Source: Phoebastria nigripes (lineage: Eukaryota; Chordata; Aves; Procellariiformes; Diomedeidae). Taken from it: DNA of 64,000 nt. The stretch is from positions 1,456,372 to 1,520,371 of the forward strand of contig JAYKAV010003376.1 in assembly GCA_035582835.1 (NCBI GenBank), given 5' to 3'. The notes under the pieces are model-generated. The model did not search any database. It saw only the letters and a program-made list of their open reading frames with translations, and was not told where the DNA came from. This document shows positions 45,799 to 57,758 of the stretch, piece after piece; positions within the stretch are counted from its first letter, which is position 1, and each line of letters opens with the position of its first letter. A program made the position numbers and the translations under genes.

Positions 45799-46261
45799 GA
45801 ATTCATATGCTGGTATTGTCACCTCTTTGAATCCCTATACCATTCTGTACCTCATGGTGCAATGTATTTGTACTCCATCGCAGGAGCAAACTGATAAAAG
45901 ATTGAAATCTATTATATTCTTATTGCACAGACATATTAAAAACAAACAAAAACACATCACCACCTACTTAATGACCTGGAAGAGGGAGGGACAGGCAGCT
46001 AAATCACCAGTTATAGAAAAATGACTTTCAGTTTCAAACTTTATGGCTGAGCTTACACAAAGAACTATTGAGTGAATCAACTGTACTTCTGCTTTATTCT
46101 TTAAGATTGTATCAGAGAGCAGCTTTGCAATTTATTGCCATGTGCTGCTGTCCATTAATGGACAATATTTTTAATATATTTTTTCATTTCAGGTTAAAAA
46201 GGAAGAAGGTTTTGTCAGTCTCTTCAATTTTTCTGCAAGTGACAGTTCAGATAGGAGCCAA

Positions 46262-46570
46262 TGAATGAAAATGCCATTCTGATGCGCCTAATGTATTGTA
46301 AGCAGCGATCAGATCTTTGGTATAAACAAGGTGCAACACGGGCTTCAGTCTTCCTGCTGAACATGGTATTCCTCATCTTAAAAGGTGTCAGTGTCTAGAC
46401 AAAGAGGATGACATCTTTTAAAGTGCCTTTGGAAATTAGACAGTGATTCAATGCACCCCGGACTCAGATGGTGGTGATGTGCCTGATGTATGTACAGTCA
46501 AGACAATTAAGTTACATTAATCACGTTCTGAGTCAATTACAGTTCCAGAGAGATTTGGGATTTGCCTTAT
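46262..46570. promoter_or_regulatory. weak candidate non-coding element
   Basis: A block of complex sequence with CpGs ('gatgcgcctaat', 'gcagcgatcagatctttgg', 'aacacgggc', 'caccccggactc') in an AT-rich setting. AGATCTTTGG resembles a TCF/LEF site. There is no frame of note. Called on composition alone. Confidence 0.22.
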
Positions 46571-49500
46571 GTAGGAAGAAGGCTCATTTTATGTTCCACT
46601 TACAATAAAGAATTTCTCAAGCATCTCCTGTGTTCAGGGGTTTAAATCAGAAAACGTAGGCTTAAACTACACCATGCCATTTTAAAGGTTAGGAAACTTA
46701 CAGACTGTTCAGTTTGACAGTAAATACTAGTCAGCTAGAAAGCTAGAAATATAGCTCTATGATGGGTCAAGTTTACTTTTTCAAGCTCAATGCTGCCTGC
46801 TGCTATTTTTAAAATAATCCTGCATTCTGATGCTTGTCTTTGATCTGCAAACAAATATGAAGTGCAGTTCCTCACCTGGAGTACAAACTGGAATTCCAGC
46901 ATTGGGCTGTTCTTAGCCTGCATAGCATAAATAAGCCCCCGATCTAAGCTAGTTTCTGAAAAGGACCAAAACAAAATAATCTCAGAATTAATCATAGGAA
47001 GAGAACTGTCAAACTCAAGGACACAACTAGCTTCCCCTCTATAGACGGCTAATATAATGGCATTTTTATACTACCGTGAATGCTTATGAGGACTACTGTC
47101 CTTTTTTGTTGCTTTTTCTCAGCATAAGAGCTCCATTTGAGACAAAGGAGCAAAAGAACAATGGCAGGAGGAGGTTAGGTTATTGGGGATTATGTGGGCA
47201 AATACCACACATTCTTACATAAAATGAAAACTCTCCGTAGCCATTTATGATTCAGTTTGCTTGAAACTATGCCAACTGAATTATAGCTGTTTGGTACCAA
47301 TCTGCCGAAATTCACAGGATAAAGCAAAATGTTTACAAGATAATGCAGCTCATTGCACAAGATGGCTAACAGCACATACAACTAAAGATTCACAGCTATT
47401 CAGGAAAAGATACAAAGCGCTGTAAACAATTTTCTATGAAACAGCTTTTAAAATACTGCCCAAGACAGACAAAACCACTAGAGATTATAAAAATTGTCAG
47501 AAATTGCAAGTTCATAGTTTCAGTAACCCTCCAACTTGCCAGTATCTTTCTACAATTGCATTAAAAAAATATTCTATTTACGCGGACAAGGAGCTCAGTT
47601 TTCATATTTGTGACTTCAGAAGGTGATCCGAACACAGTAAAAGGCCAACCTGTGAGGTCAAATTAATTAACAACTGTCTCTTGTTAAGGTTTGTATGTTG
47701 GAAAACTGCAACTATTCTGAATGCATATACAGCACAATAAAATGTCATTTGAAGTGGAAAAATAGAATAAACTATTTTGTGGAGGATTAGTTAATCTCAA
47801 AGTACAATAGATGACTTTGAATCCAAGTCTCTTTATGGGAGATCAAGGATTACGCTTATTTTAGCACTGGGACAGTGAGTCAGATTTCTTCAGACAAATA
47901 AAAGCAGCAAAAATAAAACTGAAAGGGAAAATTCAGCCATATTCATCTCATTATTTACTATTAGTGTACCTAGAACTAACAAAAATTAAAAGTTTTGGCT
48001 TAGAAACATGACATTAACCTTTTTAAAATGTTTTTAGTAATGGCTGCATAGGACAGAACTATATACCACTGACAATCTCTGTCTAAAAATTATAGAAAGT
48101 TTTAAGTTTCACAGGTTTTCCTGGCATATTCCCATTAACAACTGAGAGTGCTCAAATAAAGTGAAGTGACCGTACATATTAAAGTATGAATCAAATGAAC
48201 AATGTTTGTTAAAAGGAGACCTAGAAAATGAAATTATACAGAGTATTTCAGTGTTGGGTTCCTCATTTCAGTCAATTTAATAATGAAAACAGTTACATTT
48301 GTTTATCTTGACTGTCTCTGCTCAGCAAATGTCCTATCAAAATCACCAGCATTAGCTGGGGGCAAGGTTGTTAGCTTTCTGCAGAGTCACACATTAACTG
48401 GATTTGGAGGATGAACTCTAACTTCTGGCAAGGGTCTTCCTCTACCAGAGAAGAAATCCATACTGACTGGACATTTTGGGAAGCACTTCTGTCTTGTACT
48501 TTTTTCTTTCCTATAGGAAACAACATTTCTCAAGCTACCAACTTCCTCATTGTTCATCATCTCTAAACTCACATTACATCTAAAAGAAGAATCAAACCAG
48601 TGGCATTTGCAATAACAGCAAAAATGCAGATTACATTTCAACTTTGTAAATTGACTATTCATGAGATTTATTTTACGGATGTGTTTGCGAAGGAGACACA
48701 CAAAAATATTTGTACAAGCTTCGGATTTTCTCATCTTTGTGAGAACGTAGGCTCCATTAAACAGGACAGAAAAGCACCTTTTCCTTAAACAATATGCTTC
48801 TGTGGTTTAGGCTTGACTTTATATCAATGACTACACTGCATCAGCTACTGAACAACAATTAGAAGAAATTAACTGAGCAAAGACCTGAGTGGCCATATCT
48901 GTTTAAACAGAAATAAGCAAAATGATATTTAGCTAGGAGGATACCTTCAACTATCAGTCTCCTTACAGTGACGTTTGGATGGCCTATTACTGTGAAAGAA
49001 AAATATTGTGCCTTTCAGCATTAAAGAGTTAAGTTAGTAGCTGCAGCTTCCTTCCCCACCCTCCTCTCTTGGTTTTGTTTTTTGGGGGTTTTGTTTGGTT
49101 GGTTGTTTTTTTTTAGGTTGGGGGTTCTGGAGTTTTCATTAGTTCTTAGTTTTCATTAACTGCTAATCATGAGAAGAATTTTTTTTCTCTCTTTTGTCCA
49201 GGAAAAAGAAGTTCCCTTGTGGTTGATGTTCATCCAGTTTCGTCATGAAAGGACTATCAAAGAAAGTTACAGTGTATATTACTTCTCATTTCAGAAGGAT
49301 TTCAGCAATCCCTAAACCTCCAACGGTATCTTCTTGACAACCTAATCTCTTTGTAGTGGTAGCTAAATTAAACCAAACTGTCATCAGTGAAAGTTCTCAA
49401 GTGTAACTCAAGGATATTCAGCACACATGATCTATAGAAGTACAGTAACCAATCTTTAAAAAATGCCATTTAAGGTAGAACGCTTAATTAAAGACCACAG

Positions 49501-52500
49501 TCTTCCCAGGACATTTTCATTTAATATTTATTTTTGTCTATTCTCATCTTTAAAATGTCTTCAAAACTGCTTATTTGAAGTTCAACTTCAAAAATTACTT
49601 CTTCACTAGCAAAAAACCCCAAAAGATTGTAAACTTTTAGAAAAGCAAACTGTTGTTGAGTTGAGCACAAAAATAACTAGAAAATACCACAAATCATATT
49701 TCCGTACCATTAGGGTAACCCCCAAACACTTATATCTATACAAGCATTTCCACGAGATTACTTTTCTTAATGTACGCACTCCTATTTCCACAAGCCCATT
49801 CGAATACCGAAATACATGTGCATTTTCAAGCCTGGGGCCTATGTATCCCTCTCGATTCCTTGCAGACCTACATAGCTAAAATGACAGACAACATATTTTA
49901 CAGTCCATTTCCATCTGTAAGATGCATCTTTTCCAGAAACTACCTGACCTCAGCCATGCACAAAAAAATCTTTATCTGAGGACTGGGTTATTAGGAAGCA
50001 GAATAAACTCTTCTTTTGAAAGTATCATAAAAAGCATAATGATGCATCCCATGACTGTTGCATCTTCCCAGTATCACACTTCAACAAAAGCACATCATAC
50101 CTTCATGTTGCTTGTTCCACAAGCCATCCATGAAATATTAAATAGGCCTTTTATTCTCACAGCCCTTGGTGGACTAGCACCCTCTGTGCTCCCCCTGCCT
50201 CCAACAGCTGCGTTCCTACACAACAGTGAAACATTTAACAAACTATGCACAAGTACCACGGCTTTCCCATTGCTGGAACAGAGCTGCACAACTCATTGTC
50301 ATACAGTGAGGAATTGTTTTTCAATCCTGTTTAACATAATACCACCTTTGTGAAAGAAGGAAAGAAATAGAATTTTATTCCTGCAAGTTGAAACAGAGGA
50401 AGGAAACAGGTACGATATAAATTTTGCTTTGACTGTATACCTCACTTAACAAGCTTTTATGCTTGGCGAAAACCTCAAATGCTTGATAATGGGAGCAGGA
50501 TACAGATCTGGGCAGGACAGAATATCCGACCACAAAATCCACATACTCCACACTATGCCAACCCATAATTCAGATACTGTCACTTTCGTTTAGTTAAAAG
50601 TTAATAAGACAACATGAAACATGCTGCTGAACCACGAAACAAAAGCTCTGAATTCCACAGTGAATTGTCTGCCAGCTCTGTACATTTTCAATTCAATGAA
50701 AAAAATATGGCTATATTAAAATATCAGTAATATTTGTCTTTGTGAAACATATCTATGGTATTTCCCATGCTCTGAGTAGAGAATAGGATATATACGGTGA
50801 TAAAGTTTACTACTAAATGTGATAAACATTGACTTCCATATTGAGAATCCTTAAAACAACAGATATCAATTACAAAGTCTGAAAAATGTTGAAGCTCGAA
50901 CACTATCGTGATTTTCACTCCTAGTTGTTTAAGGCCAGAAAGATAAATCCATTATAGAGCACCTACAGATTTTGAATACTGATTTCACTACACAAAACGC
51001 GGCTTTCTGATTGAAAATCAAATTCCTTGGTACTGGCTGTACATGTAGCTTTAAAGTAACAGTTTAGAAATCCAAGTTTGGAAACAATTTACTTCTATTT
51101 TCAATTATACACTGGTTAATAAGATGACACAGTCCCNGGACCACCTTGGACATAATGCTATGTAAAACAAAGTGGAGATGAATACTATTGGGAGCAACNG
51201 TAAATATCACTGCTTTATGCCTCTATGCCATTCTTCAGGTTTTTGAGGGTTTTTTAAATTAACATATGAGAAAACAACAAATAAAACCTCTCAGACATTT
51301 TGTTACGAGACATCAAAACTAATTTGCATGCTGTCTTGCTTTGAGGTTGCAGCAACTGATACCATTTCCAGAGACATGGACACACTTGTCACTATTATGA
51401 GTAAAACTGAATTCTGATAATCTCTGTAACACAACAGAATATGTTTGTTAAGATGAGGGAACAAAATGAGAAGAGTAAAAATATTTTCTTTTCCCATTTG
51501 TAGGAAAATAATTCAAAAAATGGGAGGCAGAAATATGCACAATCCATCCACGGCAGGCTGTTCTGCAACACCTGCCACAACTCGTGGAGTAAGAGTTAGG
51601 TGGATGCAGCACCCTGAACTTCCCACTTTACTCAGCTATGTAGGTGACAGCTATTTAATGAAACAGCATTTTAAGAGCATGAAGTGAAAAGTCTGTACTG
51701 GGTGTTATTAGTGCATTGTGTCTTCCATGTGACTGATAGAAAGCAATAACTGTTAAATGGTATCAATCAAATATAATGATTTGTTACTGATGCTGTCACC
51801 TGTATTTAAGTGTTAGTCGCTCTCTCTATGCTCTGCTATTCACAGTTGGAGAGCATATAGCCAATGTCTGTCAACCTGAGGTTAACTCTGAACTGTTGTC
51901 ACCTAAAGTCATATTTAGACATGGTAGCACGTAAAATACCTTTTTCTCACTCATCAACACTTTGTATTACAGTGTCAGAGCTAGACAGGATATTGTACAA
52001 AGGATCCTGACTACCCAAATTGGTTTGGGAGATCTCAAAGTCATTTTGTGGCAATCAAATGAACATATTTATTTACAGATGAAATAACTGAACATATATT
52101 TATTATAGTTTTGATTCAGTCCTCATCCTTCCTTCAGGAACAAACAAAAGCTTTTATCTTGGACAGCAATGCAGATACTAAAAGCAATAACAAAAGAACA
52201 TTATAGTAAAAAGACCTGTCTTAAAATTCCATCCAGACTTCATATAATAAATTACTTGAAAGGGCAAAAAGAATACTGTCATATTCGTCTCCACGTTAGA
52301 AGGAGCCCCACAGCACAACTTTTATTTTAAATAAAAAGAAATACTGTAAAAGTTAAATAATTAAGAAAAATCTTCAAGCCTTAGTAATTGGAAGGGTCCC
52401 AAAATCCCTTTGTGTTTCATGCTGAGATGCACAGAGAGTTGTTCATATTTAATTGAAAATGTATTAACATTACAATTTCAAAGGATCAAAAATAAAGGCA

Positions 52501-53653
52501 GTTTCCTTAAAATTTAAACCAGGCTTTCAGTGTTTCCTGTTGTGCAGAAGAAAGATCTATTTTTAATGGAATAAACTGTAGAAAAGGACCTAAAGAGGGC
52601 AATTTCTTCATTCTTCAGGGAAGCTGGTGGGTAGTAAAATGGTGTATAATTAGTTTTGGTGGGTTTTCTTTTCAAATATATTTAAAACTTTGTGAAGGTT
52701 AATGCTCCCACACAGCTGCATTCAAACACAAACTTTATCTCAATGGTGTTTTCACTAATTTTAGATCCTACTAATTTGAATTTACAAATACTAAAGACTA
52801 CTCCTTTGAAATCCTTAAAAAGGTTTACACTTTCTTTTTCATGTTTTATAACTTGCTTATTGTATGNTTGCATATTCTTTTAATGTTAATTATTTTTCTT
52901 CTTGATAGATCTTGGATATCCATATAGCCTCAAGAGATGCCCTTGATTTTATGTATAAAAACATATATGCAAACTAAAATGTAAAAAACCAAATGAACTC
53001 AAGATCCTATTTCTGAAAATTAATCTTCCCAGGTGGATACTGCAACTAAAGAGAATCCAAGCACATCCAATTTAAAAGAACCATTGGGAAGAATTGCAGT
53101 CAAACACCCCAATTTTTTTTTTTTTTAAAAGCTGGCTTCTTACACCGTGTGATGTCTGTTAAAACCGTAACTTCATAATGACTAGTTACTCATTGGTCAT
53201 ATCATTTTATTAAAAAGTGCAATCAATGAGACAATTGTAATTGGGAAACATCATGCTTACCAAACTATACTTTTACTTTGGTCTCCAATTATCTGAAACT
53301 TTAAAAGGTCTGATGCATAAGCCAATCGTAACGCCTTAGATCAATACTGGTAGAGTGAGCAATTGACACTTCTTAACGCCATAAATTAAATGATTACATC
53401 TATCATTTTTCCTTTATGATGTAAACAAAGTTATGGCAACAGAACACTGCCACAGGATCAATGTCTCCTGCTTAGAAAATAAATTCTTCAACACTTATGC
53501 AGCAGCAGGAGATTATTATTGTACAACAACAGTCTATGCCATTTTCTTAATTACAGCAACAGCCGTTAGCGCTGCTGTTATGAGGAAGAATTGCTGAGTT
53601 TCTTTTACAACACACTTGCTTCCATAGCATACTTTTATTGCTTTGGAAGGGGC

Positions 53654-53685
53654 AGGTGCTGTTGTTTTAAGGTGCTGTTGTTTTA
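53654..53685. repeat. perfect 16-bp tandem duplication
   Basis: AGGTGCTGTTGTTTTA occurs twice head to tail (53654-53669, 53670-53685). Likely slippage or a recent duplication. Confidence 0.9.
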
Positions 53686-56600
53686 TGAGAACATAAAATG
53701 ACCAGAGAAATAGGTGAGGAAGTCTACTCAAGATGCAAAGAGCAGGCACAAGCTGATCCACGCTGCTTTAAACCCCACGTTGGAGCTGATCAGCAAACAG
53801 CAAGAGTGAGGTCAAACCAATCTGTTGCACAGAGGCATCCACACCTTCTTAATGGGGGAAGTCTTCACTTCAGTGACCCTTCACACAACTGACATGCACA
53901 CTAGCAGCAGGATGCCACAGGAGCTGCTGTCTGTGATCTCCTCTACAACCTACGCATGAACCCCTATCCATGTATTCATGTTCTTTTTAAAGCTGTGCCA
54001 GCATACTTGGCTAAGCATCTAGGAAAAGCATATGGTGCACCTTGAATGTGTGGTAACAACTAAAGTACATGTTCTCACACCTGCACTACCCATCCATAGA
54101 TATTTCTCCAATGCATTACCCACAGTTTTCACCCATGTGTCCAGCCCTATTAACTACTGATTTTCCCACTCATTCCTTATTCAGAAGTCACCCCTGCAAA
54201 TGAAGATACAGCTGGTCAGCATTTCAGCTTTTGCTAACACATAGACAGTCCTGATTTCCTTCACTGCTTGCTGTGAGCAAACTACAAATGCAATGATGCC
54301 ACCGGTGCCCAACATAATTTCAATATCCCACCCTGTGGGTGCCAATTTTTATTTCAGGCATATATTTATGCCCTGAAACTGTAGAACATCAGTGATGTTG
54401 ACTGCTCACGTTGACTTCCATCAACACAGCAATGATAATTTACTTGTTAATATCATAATACCAAAATCACGTGTAATAAATCTGGGAGACACCAGATTTC
54501 AGTTACCTCCTNCTAGTGACTGACATGTTCTCCATCATCTAAAGCCAGTGCTAGTTCTAATTCTTCATGTTAAGCAGAAGATAGGCCCCCTTTCCAGGTA
54601 GGCACTCTGGAACCACTATAGATCACCTTGAGTCTACACGATGATGTTCTCCCTTCTCTGTGTAGCTCCTTGTACAGACAGTTTTAACAGGGAGCCCTGG
54701 CTTCAGCCATTCCCAGGAAAACCCATCTTACTGTAGCGACTCAGGCTTTGTAAGGTCCAGCCTCCCAGGCCATTCCCAGCAGCGGCATACAGCTTCTACT
54801 GCTTCTGCTCTCTCTAAACAAGAGGACACTTTATTGCTGCTCACNGAGACCGAGAGAGGTGGATAACACAGCTATCAGCTTCAGGCATAACTATACTGCA
54901 AGCTACTATTGGCATTGCAATCTCTCTGATACAAAGACAAAATCATGAGACTTCATACCTCAAGTCAGTGTTTTGCAAACAGAAGTAATAACAGGCTTTT
55001 TATTTAGATGCATTTCATATCTGCCAACTACACATTGCCTTCCTAACACCCCTCTCCTAAAAGCATCATCAACTTGGCAAAGTTGAACACTGAAAAGGGA
55101 AGAAATCAGCCTAGCTCCCTTATATCCATCCATTGTGCTACAGCCTTTATTTACAAGATTATACATGTAAAGACACCATCAGGGTTTATTTATGTGACAG
55201 CCACAGCATGATCTGCTAGTGAAGCAGCCTATCCTAAGCGCTCTCCTTCTCTAGCCAGACTAATAACCAGTTCCTGAATTAACCATGATAAAAGAATACA
55301 AGACCACAGTTACCACTGTTAGTCTAATGTAAAGCTCTCTAGAAAGCCCATCCACTTTGCTAAATCATGCATGGTAAAATATTATCCTGGCCCTGATGAA
55401 ATTAGGTTTTTAACCTTGACAGTGGGCCAAAATGAAAGAAAGAAATAGAAAAAATCTCACAAATAACTTCTGCAGCGTTTTCCATGGTCCATTCAAACAA
55501 TAGCATGGAAGGTACTATTCGGAAGAACAAATGAAAACTAAAGCTCCCAAATCATAGGACAGATGCCAACGACAGTTTGGTGCAAGAAAGAAAAGCAAGC
55601 AAACCACTTCTTTTAACCAGTAGCCTGTAGATGAAAACCCCCAATAGGTTATACATTATACATGTCCTTTGTCATATGTAGTTAAATAGACACTGTGCAA
55701 AACTATTGCCACCATAGCCATTTTAAAGGTATTAAAATCATTCATCCTTTCCCCTCATATTTCTATATTTACGTGTATTCTTCATGTAACCTACAACAGA
55801 AAATTAAAGAATCCAGGAGATTGCCATTTATCTTGTTTTTCATTTACGAACACCAGACAAATCATATAGATTCATAATTCAGAAATCTCTGGCCTTTTTT
55901 ACATGTGAAAATTCACAGGGACATTTGAGCATAATGTCCAAATACCTCCACATTTCTCCATGGGTTAATAAGTAGTTTAAAATAGTAACAATACAATGCT
56001 GGCTTGCCAAGCATGTAATTTAAACAAAATTTCCAATAACATATTAAAGTAGATATTTATCTCCCTAATCAATAAAATTGGAGTCATAAGTTCTTTGTGC
56101 TTTATGTGAAATAACTGGTAGTGTCTATTCAGACAGGTTATGCCAATTTGGATGTTATGCTCCAGAAAAAGGGGTCATATTACATTTCGACAATTAGGTT
56201 ACTAGAGTAAGAGAAACAAAATATTTTGATCACATCTCATCCAGCAAGTATATCAGATCTCATCCTGAAAAAGTGACAAGTCAAAGCTTCAGCAGAATCA
56301 TATTACACTACTCAGGGATATTAGAGAGGCAGCTTCCATTACAAATCCCTGCCATCACCTAATGAGGCAGTAGGCTTTCGAACATAGCTGCCTCCCTCAG
56401 AATACCTACTGTTGTCTTTGGCACTTCAAAATGAGGCTATGTAACAGGAGATTGGACCATTGGGAACAAGCACACAATTTCCAGAATTCAGCTGAGACCT
56501 CTTGCTTTCTTGGTAATGTTGCAGACAGACCGAGCAGGGATGAACTTCAGAGAAGATTCTTAAAGAGGGTGACATAGTGGAGAGAGATGCACCTTTCCAC

Positions 56601-56908
56601 TCTTTCCCAAGTTGAGTAAGATGTCTCTGTTACTAAGATCTCAGTAACTTAGTTATTGCTTAAAAGCAGGAGCTTGTGGAGGTGACTAATGATGAGTATG
56701 ACATACGTGATTGGGAACATCTGATGTGAATGAGGTTGTGCTGCCCTGCTTTCAACTACAATACAGTCAGAAGAGATTTTTAATGTGAACCTTTTCTAAT
56801 ACTTCATAATAAAAAGAAATTCCTTGCTGAAAAAGGAATCAAAAGCTCAGCCTTAACCTTGAGGTAGTTACGTCATCTGAAGCAGCTGACAGATTGGCTC
56901 ACTGGATT

Positions 56909-56921
56909 ACACACACACACT
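56909..56921. repeat. (AC)n microsatellite
   Basis: Six AC units. Short. Confidence 0.85.
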
Positions 56922-57195
56922 CATATCCCAAGAAAAGATTTGGCAACAGTTATAGATGTCCTAAAGCAAGACTTTCAGTTTATAATGACTCATGTAGTAG
57001 CTGTGTTCTCAAAAATTAAGTATAGTGTAAGTGATATGGCTATTTTGCCAAAGCNGGGTATAAGCCAAGATGAAACATCCAAGGGAATGATCCTATTATG
57101 GCCTGGCAGCTGGGTAACTNCAAGAAAAGAAACAAGTGGTTTATACACCTGAGTCATCATCTACTGAACTAAATTATTTGAATGTGAAGGCTGTG

Positions 57196-57200
57196 AGAGC
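57196..57200. repeat. target-site duplication AGAGC, left copy
   Basis: AGAGC directly precedes the LTR and recurs exactly at 57754-57758. Confidence 0.9.
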
Positions 57201-57459
57201 TGTCCTGGTTTCAGCTGGGACAGAGTTAACCTTCTTTCTAGTAGCTGGTGTAGTGCTGTGTTTTGGATTTAGGATGGGAATAATGTTGATAACACAGGGA
57301 TGTTTTCGTTATTGCTGAGCAGTGCTTACACAGAGTCAAGGCCTTTTCTGCTCCTCACCCCACCCCACCAGCGAGCAGGCTGGGGGTGCACAAGAAGCTG
57401 GGANGGGACACAGCTGGGACAGCTGACCCCAACTGACCAAAGGGATATTCCATACCATA

Positions 57460-57467
57460 TGACGTCA
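57460..57467 (+). promoter_or_regulatory. perfect CRE (TGACGTCA) in LTR U3
   Basis: The 8-bp CREB/ATF palindrome sits nine bases before the TATA box, a typical position for a promoter-proximal activator site. If intact and unmethylated it could make this LTR cAMP-responsive. Its CpG is preserved. Confidence 0.7.
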
Positions 57468-57476
57468 TGCTCAGCA

Positions 57477-57482
57477 TATAAA
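57477..57482 (+). promoter_or_regulatory. TATA box of the plus-strand LTR
   Basis: TATAAA in the context CAGCATATAAACTAGG. A start site would be expected near 57507. Confidence 0.75.
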
Positions 57483-57623
57483 CTAGGGGAAAAGCTGGCC
57501 AGGGGTCCGCTACTCAGGAACTGGCTGGGCATAGGTCAGTGAATGGTGAGCAATTGCATTATGCATGACTTGTTTTATACATTCTTTTATCATTATTATT
57601 ATTTTCCCTTTCTTTTCTGTCCT

Positions 57624-57629
57624 ATTAAA
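57624..57629 (+). promoter_or_regulatory. poly(A) signal ATTAAA of the plus-strand LTR
   Basis: ATTAAA is the commonest variant signal. It lies about 120 bases after the predicted start, giving a short R region, and is followed by T-rich sequence. Confidence 0.6.
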
Positions 57630-57753
57630 TTGTCTTTATCTCAACCCACGAGTTTTACCTTCCCCCCCCCCCGATTCTCTCCCCCATCCCACTGCGGGGG
57701 AGTGAGCGAATGGCTGTCTGGTGTTCAGCTGCCTGCCGGGTTATACCACAACA

Positions 57754-57758
57754 AGAGC
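57754..57758. repeat. target-site duplication AGAGC, right copy
   Basis: Exact partner of 57196-57200. Confidence 0.9.

Larger units (their letters stand above)
45803..57195. other. long AT-rich unique non-coding stretch
   Basis: About 11.4 kb with no recognised gene or interspersed repeat. Landmarks: a more complex block at 46260-46570, a G/T-rich patch at 49070-49130, a 16-bp perfect duplication at 53654-53685 and an (AC)n run at 56909-56921. The longest frame (49922-50353, +, 143 codons) shows no domain, signal peptide or codon-like regularity. Ambiguous bases occur at about 51137, 51200, 52867, 54512, 54845, 57055 and 57120. Confidence 0.6.
57201..57753 (+). mobile_element. solo LTR of an avian endogenous retrovirus (ERVL-like), 553 bp
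   Basis: Starts TGTCCTGGTTTCAGC and ends ACCACAACA, giving the canonical TG...CA ends, between exact 5-bp duplications AGAGC (57196-57200, 57754-57758). Inside, in order, are a U3 with a perfect CRE (57460-57467), a TATA box (57477-57482), a poly(A) signal ATTAAA (57624-57629), then the segment TTATCTCAACCCACGAG (57636-57652) shared with the other LTR, and a C-run (57662-57672). No internal viral sequence adjoins it, so it is a solo LTR. The duplications suggest a 5-bp-cutting integrase, as in ERVL. Ambiguous base at about 57405. Confidence 0.95.

Noticed and set aside
45599..46024. 141-codon plus-strand open frame
   Set aside because: It starts inside the left arm of the hairpin element and crosses both inverted repeats. 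The product is not protein-like beyond chance hydrophobic stretches.
49922..50353. 143-codon plus-strand open frame outside repeats
   Set aside because: No domain, signal peptide, conserved motif or splice context. A frame this long is expected by chance somewhere in 64 kb across six frames.
26530..57753. The two LTRs as the ends of one 31-kb provirus
   Set aside because: They are in opposite orientation, differ in length and sequence, and each has its own different target-site duplication, so they are independent insertions.
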